Positions 56,803 through 64,000 of a stretch of 64,000 nucleotides of DNA are shown here, piece by piece (within the stretch, counting starts at the first letter, position 1; each line of letters opens with the position of its first letter). The position numbers and the translations under genes were made by a program. The stretch is taken from NCBI GenBank assembly GCA_963556145.1, contig OY744467.1:248001-312000 (forward strand). The letters are read 5' to 3'. This DNA comes from Hygrocybe punicea. Its lineage: Eukaryota > Basidiomycota > Agaricomycetes > Agaricales > Hygrophoraceae. Below the pieces are notes generated by a model. That model did no database searches. It worked only from the letters and a program-made list of their open reading frames with translations, and had not been told where the DNA came from.

Positions 56803-57878
56803 TCTTGCTTCAACTTCAATGCTGTCAGCTCATCCATCAATGCCGCGATTCGGGCGTCCTTGCCATCATCGTCTTGTTGTTTTGCTGTCTATGGTATTGT
56901 CTGCATTGAACAAATCTGTTGTCATCCTTGCTGTTCTGGACAGTTGTGTGAAACATATCCAGGTTGTCAACACTTGAAACGAATTCCTTTCTTCATATAC
57001 TCTTGTCGTTGTTCGTCTGTCAACTGTGTAAACATTTGCTGTCTCGGTTGGGTTCATCGAGTGTCAACGTCCATCGGTACAGATTCCGACTGAGGATGAG
57101 GTGTCGATGTCTGAGGACAAGGAGTTGTTGTTGTGACAGGATTATATCGTGTTTTCATTGTCGTTATGTTCATAGATCGTATCTGGTCCTGGCGACGTCG
57201 CCACTGCTGGTCAAGTTTGACCATCTGTTCTCGCCATTCCTCAACGGTGGTTGGAATGGTCATGCCTGTGTAGATCTGATCGATCAAGGGCTTATTCATA
57301 TGCAATTCGATGAACTGAATGAGATAACTCTCATTCAGAATTTCTCCGAGTCCGGCGATGCGTCGGAGAGTGTCAAACTCGATCCAAAATTCATCGGCTG
57401 TCATTTTTCCCTGACGTAAGTCATTTAACTTCATCAATGCATCTTTCTTCTGGTCTGGTTTCTCGAAATGTCGTTTGAATTCTTTGATGAAGTTGTCCAG
57501 GGTTCCGAAGTTGACAGGGGAGTGCTGTAAGGCAATGTCGACGTACTCGTCTGCCCATCATCCAGCAAGTCCTCCTTGCAAATACGAAAGGATGAAAAGG
57601 ATCTGCTTTTCTTCTGAGTCGAAAGCGACTGCGTTGGCCCGGATGTAGATGAAGGCCCCACGGATGAATGTTTTAAACCCTTCTTTGTTTCCATCATATT
57701 TAGCTGGCGGAGCAATATGAGATTTCGGAGGTGACAGGGCTGCGGGTGATGTAGTGGTATTGGTGTCTTGGGTTTCATGGGTTTCTCCGGATGTTTCGCC
57801 TGACATTCTTGTTCGTGGTTGAGATTGATTGTTAGAAGTAGGTGTTGGAGTAGGAAATGATGTCGTGGGGAAAGGCAT
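56793..57878 (-). pseudogene. Gag with degenerate zinc knuckle
   Basis: The first in-frame ATG is 57878 (MPFPTTSFPT), but an open, acidic protein-like frame (SDSSDDDFDHF) extends upstream almost to the primer site with no ATG, so the true start codon may be mutated. The capsid-type region reads FIRGAFIYIRANAVAFDSEE then KQILFILSYLQGGLAG, TGA, WADEYVD and on, to EFWIEFDTLRRIAGLGE. The zinc knuckle near 56985 reads FKC, TGA, QPGYVSHNCP; the first Cys is Arg and the His is Tyr. TGA codons are at 57558, 57054, 56967 and 56922, and one TAG at 56889. Confidence 0.8.
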
Positions 57879-58039
57879 GGATCGAAAGGTAATCTGTGTT
57901 GTGACGAAATGGTCAAAGTCGTCGTCAGAGGAATCTGACGTTTCGGGTGTGAGATGATACTCTTCATCTTGGTCTGAGTCTGGAGTTCGGTATCGTCGAG
58001 GTTCCAGGATGTCTTGGTTTGATGTCGAGGGAGTAGAGA

Positions 58040-58050
58040 AAGTTTAGTCT
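58040..58050 (-). promoter_or_regulatory. Self-priming primer-binding site
   Basis: Two bases inside the 5' LTR, the sense strand reads AGACTAAACTT. This is perfectly complementary over 11 nt to AAGTTTAGTCT in the LTR (sense 58209-58199), the position of the predicted transcript start. No tRNA-type TGG primer site is present at the border. It matches the Tf1-type self-priming arrangement. Confidence 0.75.
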
Positions 58051-58052
58051 TA

Positions 58053-58628
58053 TGTTACAGATCGCTGTTCTAATAGCGGACTCCAGCAACAACAAACCAA
58101 ACGAGGATGTATTAGGATAAAAGCGAGTACGATCAATGAGAAAAGGAAGTGGAAGGGGAAGATCTGGGTTTCTGATAGTGGTCAGGGGAAGAGTAGCTAG
58201 ACTAAACTTAAAGATTACTGACTACGAATGTCCATGATTATATACCAGTGAACGACTTTAGGGTCGGCTTCTTCGTCATGTGTGGCTGCAAGGAGGATAA
58301 GCTCCGAGATGAATGGTGTCTTGGTTTACTTTGTGGTCTACGTGTTTTGGGGTGCCAACATGGTGGCCAGCGGCTGCATTGTGGGTCTGGTGTCAGCAGA
58401 CAGCAGATCCGGTAGTTATGCTGTGCTGTATTGTCGAGTGCCTGTATGAGCATGTGTGACGTTGGGGACTTATCGGCAGTGATCAGGTGATGAGGATAAT
58501 CATATGGATTGGGATATCGTTGTCAATTGTTGTCAATGATGTTCTGGACCCAGGTTATGACATCGTTATGGGATGCGGAGTCAGAAACGGGGTCGGAAGT
58601 AGGGGTTAGATCGGGGTGAAAAGTAACA
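58053..58628 (-). repeat. 5' LTR of the gypsy element
   Basis: 576 bp. In sense orientation it has a TATATAA box (58244-58238) 35 bp before the predicted transcript start at 58209; U3 is about 419 bp and R-U5 about 157 bp. It differs from the 3' LTR at about 22 sites, nearly all CpG-type transitions. Confidence 0.95.
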
Positions 58629-58840
58629 GAGAGACCCAATACAAAACATTGCCCAGCCTGCACTGCAAAAATGCTGTCTGCTCTGTTGGAAAGCTGCACC
58701 TGAGCTGCCCACTGCTCAGAGTTACTGCTCTTCATTTCACCCATTGCATGAATAACCCTCCAACAGTGACTTCCCTTCTGGATGACAGTTTCATTGTCCA
58801 TGGGAACAAGGTCTGGCTGACCACCCAACCTCAAATCTTT
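58629..58840 (-). pseudogene. FunK1-like protein kinase, 5' part
   Basis: The frame reads RLGGQPDLVPMDNETVIQKG, then HCWRVIHAMGEMKSSNSEQW, then FAVQAGQCFVLGLS, and after removal of the retrotransposon and one TSD continues into FCDETIHLGVVDWAGV at 51474. The FVLGLSFC...DW.G step corresponds to the N-terminal domain of FunK1 proteins. Exons further upstream are not recognised. Confidence 0.65.
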
Positions 58841-58977
58841 GAGTGAACTTTGGCACTGAATTGCTGACCACTTTCAAAGTATGGGAAATCAGTAGTAGCT
58901 GATAGGATAAGACTGATTCCATTGAGAAATTCAGCAAGTTCAGATTCCCTTGTCAATATGTCTCCATGTCTTGTAGG

Positions 58978-59029
58978 TAGTGTTGCCTCAACTCAGCTTT
59001 TCCTGACTGGCCAAGTTGAAGCAACACTA
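58978..59029. mobile_element. 52-bp minimal hAT element (two joined TIRs)
   Basis: TAGTGTTGCCTCAACT and AGTTGAAGCAACACTA are inverted repeats (15 of 16 bp) separated by only about 20 bp. The 8-bp flanks CTTGTAGG (58970-58977) and CCTGTAGG (59030-59037) match at 7 of 8. The ends and duplication size fit hAT. A solo end of the same family is at 39883-39913. Confidence 0.75.
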
Positions 59030-59039
59030 CCTGTAGGTA

Positions 59040-62000
59040 CATTCAGTTTGGGACAGGTTATCCATCTCTGATTTTGATATAGGGAATGAAAATGTGGATG
59101 GTGTTCCTGGTGAGTTGTATTGCAGCTTCAATGCACCAACTTTGTGCCTGGGCATCCATTGTCACAGTAGCAGTATGCTACAATCCATGTCTTCATTGAA
59201 CCCCCTTCAGTTTGTGCAGCATGTGCCTCAAATCTATTTGCATATTTTCCTGCACCTGCCACAGAACAAGGAAATTATTCTGTCTGCTAGCAAGGCATGA
59301 ACAGAAGAAAAAAGCCATGCTGAAACACCATTCCTGAATGACAGCAGGCCACACATTTTTGGTGTGAAAGACAATGTTCTTATGTGTATGGGATATATCA
59401 TTCACCTAGCCACTAGTTTTGCTACAGGTTTGCTACATGCTTTGCTTTTCAGAGCAATTTGTGAAGTTTGGTTTTCAGGGTACTGCATTCAACCACAATC
59501 TAATTCAAGGCACTGGTGTATATGATTCACAAGCAGCCTTGTAATGAGATTTCTGTTAAATAGTGATCCATTTACAACATTGCTAGCCACTGGGTAGCAT
59601 CATGTGATTGAATCCAGTACATGTGACAAACAAACCAATCCAAAGTGCTTATTGAATTATTTTTTTTCATTCTCTGTTTGCCCCTCATGATTGTTCATCC
59701 CACAGTGCCAGATTGTTGTACTGGGCAACAATCTGGCATTCTGACAGGCACCAAACTCTTTCATTATATACCTTTCCCCTCTGTACCCATATCCAAATGG
59801 TAAGTGATTTGTTATGTATCCAATGACTGACATTCATTTTGATTGGTAAGATCTGGCCATGAGGCAGAACACAAAGTGAAATAAGATGTGGGAAGGTTCA
59901 TTCAGTTGGACATAAAGTAATTGGTTTTTGGTCTCACTGTCATTGGTTGTCAGCACCTTTCAGACAAAATTTCCATTTATGTTGGTTGTGGCATCTGTGC
60001 ATGCCCAACCAGTGGTGGCTGGTCCTCAGAAATTGGTGCTTGCCACTGCCTGTCATCCTGGAATGAAAGGACAGGTGAATCCCCCTGATTTCCTCACCAG
60101 GCAACCTACTTGTGGCCAGCCTGGTTGCATTGCTGGTTTCAACCCAGGTTTGTGTATTCTCATTTTAATCTTTCACTTACTGACAGTCCAGCAAACAGGT
60201 GACATGTCAGGTCTTGTGGCCATCATTCATTTTCATTATAGCCCCTCTTTCTATCATGTATTGTTGCTTGCTGACAATGTTCATTCTTTCAGACAAGTTT
60301 TCCATCTGTACTGGTTGTGGCATCTGTGTATGCCCAACCAGTGGTGGCCAGGTCCCCAGTGATGGGCATTTGCCATTCCTGGAATGAAAGGGTGGCACCT
60401 CAAGGCCACCATGTGTAATAAAACTGTTCTTCTCACTTCTCAACCAATATGCATGCAGACACAATCCCCTTGAAGAATACAACATCTGAGTAAAAGGAAG
60501 CCTTGTGTTCTGTTAATATGAAAACAAAAGATTGTAAGTTACTTTCAGTGAGTTGACTTAATGACAACTCCAATGTTGGGGAAAGCTGCATCTCCAGGAG
60601 TAAAACCAAATCACACATCAAACCAAAGAAATGGGTGTATATGGACTAAACCAATTATTCATGCCATGGTGGCATATTCACTTTTTCAATATTCTACTTA
60701 CAACCAGATCCCTTGACCTGCAAAACCACTAGTGGTTCAAAAGCAGCAGGTGGCTCCAAAGCCCCAACTAATCTTGTTCTTGAGCCTGCATCATCCTCAT
60801 ACCACCTTCTAACTCTTGTTTGCACTATAGCTCAAAAACTGATCCACCAATTTTGTTCAAAATTTGCATGTCATCTCATGGGTTATATGATCACTCTGAA
60901 CCACCCCACCATACCAGATTTTGGTGCAAATTTTCCAATGCATTGCTACCAGGCATATATAAAGGAACACCAGCTTCAATATTGTTGCCTTTGAGCTTTG
61001 CAGCAATTGTTAGAGCAAGGTGGGTAGAGGAAGAAAAACTCTTGCCAGGAATTTGACTGCTCTGGAGGCATAATACAGACATCACAGGCTTGCCAAGGGG
61101 ATCAAGGAGTGGCAAAACAAGGGGAACTGATTGTGCGCCAATTGCCATGAACAGAATAGGATCCTGATTGGAAACAGATACCAATGTGAGTTTAGGAAAG
61201 CATGATGAGACAGCATCAATTAGAAGCATATAATGATGGCTTTGGGAAGTATCTTTGAGTAGTTGTTGGTCAGACATAGTAGGTTGGTACAGAAAACTGA
61301 AGCAGGACGGGTCCAATAAAGTCATGGGATTGTAGTATGGTGAGGCCATGGCAGTGGTGCTCCAACTTCAAATGGTCAAAAATTACATAAAACTCACATA
61401 AACTAATGTCACTACACATTGTAAACAAATACACTGGAAAATAAAGAATTTTAGGTCACCTGCAAACTAGAATGAAATTAATAATTTCAGGAAAAATTAA
61501 AATTAGTGGAAACTGTATGGAAACTAATATGGGATCTCACAAACCATGACATATATGGCTTAGCTGTGACCTGTATACCACAATCGGTGACAATCATGGA
61601 CCCTGAAACCCCCCTCCCCAGATGCCATGGCAATGACCTTCCCACACTCCTATATAAATTGAAACCCAAGGAATGGAATCAAGGCTTGGTTGCAATGGGG
61701 ATATCATGATGGCCAGAACCATATCATTTGGGAGGCTGGTCCCTGCAAAAGTTTCCATCCTCTAGTTATCATTTGGCAACACTATTTTCATGGTCCTCAT
61801 GTGGCAGTACAATTTCATCATTATCTCTTCAGAGGCCCCCACCATGCTGTCACCTCTTTAGAATTGTCTCTCTATCTGTCAATGTATTCTTTCAGGCTAC
61901 TTGTCATCAAGATATCAATCATGCTTTGGCATCACATCCTTGTATGGTTTAGGAAACATAATATGCTCTGCTGGCAAGCATACATCTGCCAGTACAGTGT

Positions 62001-62458
62001 TGTGTTCTTGTTCATGATGGGACCTCCTTATTTGGTGGAATCAGTAAGATCTTCACCAGGTATTTTCAGAAGTTGTTTCTGACTGGCAATACATATTCTT
62101 CAACTTTCATGCCATGATTCCTTTGATGGCTCATTTACATAATGTGGGATAAACTAGCTATATTTATAGCATGGTTATCTCAGTACCCATCATTACAATC
62201 ATACCAAAATTGGTGAAAACCTGTCCATTTTTTTGTTAGGTGAACAGCTCTTGTCATTGATTATCATTGATGCCTACCTTTGAAGTGATGATGGAGTTGC
62301 TGTTCTCATGTCATGATATGCAGAATGAGAACCTTTGCTGCATCTATACATTCCTGGCAACAGTTGAGTCATTCACATCCTATTGTGGTTATTCAAGTTG
62401 CAGCAGGTTGGTCAAGATTATACTTATAACATTACTCAGAAACATTACTCGGAAACTT
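59040..62458. other. Gene-poor repeat region
   Basis: A direct duplication is visible: 59942-60069 and 60280-60392 share TTCAGACAA, TTGGTTGTGGCATCTGTG, GCCCAACCAGTGGTGG and CCTGGAATGAAAGG in order. A perfect 13-bp-arm palindrome lies at 59706-59738 (TGCCAGATTGTTG / CAACAATCTGGCA). A minus-strand frame at 61349-60891 (MSDQQLLKDTSQSHHYMLLI, then GAQSVPLVLPLLDPLGKPVM) is the longest and might be a gene of unknown type, without splice or family support. Confidence 0.45.
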
Positions 62459-62505
62459 TACCTTTAACTTTATACTGGGTGGTTCGGAACTCTCCATATC
62501 ACGTG
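62459..62505 (+). repeat. Dispersed repeat end shared with 14389-14431
   Basis: AACTTTATACTGGGTGGTTC followed by GGAACTCTCCATATCAC; see the entry at 14389. Confidence 0.5.
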
Positions 62506-63006
62506 TTCGCGGACTATTGCAAACTCTTTGGCAAAAGTTTGCAGCAGCGATATCATTTATTATATAATTGTGCATTGGCTTACAGCGATGTTACATCTAC
62601 ACAGATCTGCCATCCATGTTCAACCGGCAGGCCGGGACGAAACAATGGCCGGGTAGATGAGGGTATGAACATATGCAAGAGGGAGAACACTGCACATGAA
62701 ACGCGATAACGCCACAATCGACTCACTGAGGACCTGTTTGAAAGATTGGATAATTTGAATAAACTGTAGTGTTCGTGGGGATATTTAGAGCCTGTTCGGT
62801 TGCCCGTTAACCCAAATGTAGTGAAATGTTAGAACGGTCGCGCTCGGGTCTTCCCGAGCGGTGAAGCTTCTGAGTTTCAATATAGACAACCATCATAGGA
62901 TATCGATAAGATGGATCCTACACATTCAGCGAACGTTGCTCGTCACAGACATCGCATCCAGGCTGTCATTGTCCAGCTTGTCACCCTCCTCAGCCAATAC
63001 TTTGTC

Positions 63007-64000
63007 ATGTCAACCAAAAAAAAAGGGAAGGGCAAGGAGAGGGAGGAGGAGGAGAAGAAGAAGGGTGTGGATCGAGCAGTCTGGAATGACGAAGAAACCG
63101 AGGCCCTCCTCAACTTCCTTGTTGCTCATCAAAGTGAGGCTGGCGATGCCAGCAACTTCAAGATGGCCACCTTCAAGAAAGCTGCTGACTCGGAGACTCT
63201 GATTCAACACCGGAGATCAGGCCTTGAAAAAACTGCCAAGAGGTGCAAGACAAAATACACAGGCGTGAGCATTCTTAGATCTCCCCAAGACTACAGTGTA
63301 CTCAACCAATAGGATCAATACAGCTCAAAGCGACGTACAATGCCATTCAAAACTACAAGTCTCTCTCTGGGTTCTCTTGGGATGACGAGAAGGGTGCGAA
63401 TGCCATAACACCCACTGAAACAACAGCATGGGAAGCCTTTGTTGCAGCAAAGGTATGGTATATTAATTTCAATTCCAATTTAATCCACTCAGAAAACCAT
63501 TGTCTAGGGCTCTAATCATTCTCTCATGAAGCCGTTCCGGACCTCTGGCTGGCCATGGCTCCACAAACTCGAGGCGCTCATACCTTCAACAGCAAGGGGC
63601 GAGTTTGCTGATGATGGTTTTGGGGACAATGATGAAGTCCTCGATGAAATAGCCAGTGTTGTCGTCACCGGCCCTGATGGTGAAGACGCCACCCTGCCTC
63701 TCCCAACTCCACCCTCCACATCTAGCACTGGCAAGCGCAAATTTTCAGCTGTCTGGGATGCAGCATCATCGTCTTCTGATGGAAAATCCATCCGCTCCCT
63801 GAGCTCCACCTCCACCCGCTCAAAGGTTTCAACATCTGCCGTCATCAGCGATGCAATAGAAAACCTCACGGACTCCCTCAAACAAAGCTTCCTACCACAA
63901 GAAGTCCTAGTGACGGACTCTCTGACAAAGCGTAGTGCTGATGCAGTCGCGGCGTTGACACAGAGCAATCTCGATGTGGACGACCAACTCGCGCTCATCA
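63007..64000 (+). CDS. Myb/SANT-like DNA-binding protein (partial at window end)
   Basis: The ATG at 63007 gives MSTKKKGKGKEREEEEKKKG; an upstream in-frame ATG at 62911 is possible. The Myb/SANT-like domain reads VWNDEETEALLNFLVAHQSE, then NFKMATFKKAADSE, then KTAKRCKTKY, an intron 63265-63323, then LKATYNAIQNYKSLSGFSWD and WEAFVAAK. Intron 63453-63507 leads to KPFRTSGWPWLHKLEALIPS. The Trp at the domain start, RCK..KY..LK..Y..I and SGF.WD are the conserved points of the Myb_DNA-bind_3 type. Such proteins are common in agaricomycetes, both as host regulators and as partners of Harbinger-like transposons. The Ser-rich tail runs off the end of the window. Confidence 0.75.

Larger units (their letters stand above)
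51475..58628 (-). mobile_element. Full-length Ty3/gypsy chromovirus with 5-bp TSD
   Basis: Two 576-bp LTRs (51475-52050 and 58053-58628) begin TGTTAC and end GTAACA, and GAGAG flanks both sides (51470-51474, 58629-58633). In sense orientation (minus) the order is 5' LTR, self-priming site, gag with a degraded zinc knuckle, -1 frameshift site, protease, reverse transcriptase, RNase H, integrase, chromodomain and an ASCH-like tail. Protein domain order places it in Metaviridae/chromoviruses of fungi. About 22 LTR differences are seen, nearly all at CpG/TpG/CpA positions. The proteins are interrupted mainly by TGA codons, so this copy is not autonomous. It sits in a FunK1-like pseudogene. Confidence 0.95.

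Noticed and set aside
3515..58628. TGA read as a sense codon (recoding or selenocysteine) in the broken frames
   Set aside because: The recombinase gene ends with TGA, the intact host genes contain no internal TGA, and CpG deamination of CGA explains the position, codon and neighbouring LTR differences without a new genetic code.
58523..58834. 103-codon ORF spanning the LTR border
   Set aside because: It fuses FunK1 pseudogene sequence to LTR sequence across the insertion junction by chance.

Overview
The window looks like nuclear DNA of a filamentous basidiomycete, most likely an agaricomycete. The reasons are short spliceosomal introns (about 50-75 bp) with GT...AG ends, expanded families typical of mushroom-forming fungi (FunK1-like kinase, DUF6533 membrane protein, Zn2Cys6 regulator, Crypton-type tyrosine recombinase with a GCR1-like domain), and many transposons whose decay is dominated by CpG transitions. 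No rRNA, CRISPR, bacterial operon or organellar signature is visible. Species cannot be named from sequence alone.

Layout. 0-16.3 kb is repeat-rich: a tRNA-like SINE head with a CCAGGAAT minisatellite, a dispersed repeat (called L2 here) encoding a small membrane peptide, a ParB-like gene, an ~850-codon unknown reading frame broken only by TGA codons, a divergent unknown gene, a hAT-like element, a trypsin-fold-like pseudogene and a decayed Lunapark gene. 16.7-20.0 kb holds an apparently intact seven-exon Crypton-type recombinase gene. 21.5-34.6 kb is a host-gene island: DUF6533 protein, MMTAG2 homologue, PWWP protein, Zn2Cys6 transcription factor, and an acidic-tailed unknown whose 5' end is hit by a MITE. 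35-50 kb is nested repeats: a fold-back palindrome, hAT elements inside it and inside each other, and L2 copies.

51475-58628 is a complete 7154-bp Ty3/gypsy chromovirus on the minus strand with a 5-bp target duplication (GAGAG), inserted in a FunK1-like kinase pseudogene (58.8-58.6 kb joined to 51.5-50.1 kb). It has 576-bp LTRs, an 11-nt self-priming signal, a probable -1 frameshift heptamer between gag and pol, and a Pol tail carrying a chromodomain followed by an ASCH/PUA-like domain. A clean 164-bp inversion has flipped the first half of that chromodomain. The two LTRs differ almost only at CpG sites, and most nonsense codons in the element are TGA where Arg (CGA) is expected. This indicates a young element hit by CpG-directed mutation. 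59-62.9 kb is gene-poor repeat, and the window ends inside a Myb/SANT-like gene.

The host genes are functionally unrelated; there is no metabolic cluster. The most unusual material is the gypsy element (self-priming, frameshift site, ASCH fusion, microinversion) and the CpG-decay pattern that also explains the broken genes at 3.5-8.2 kb.
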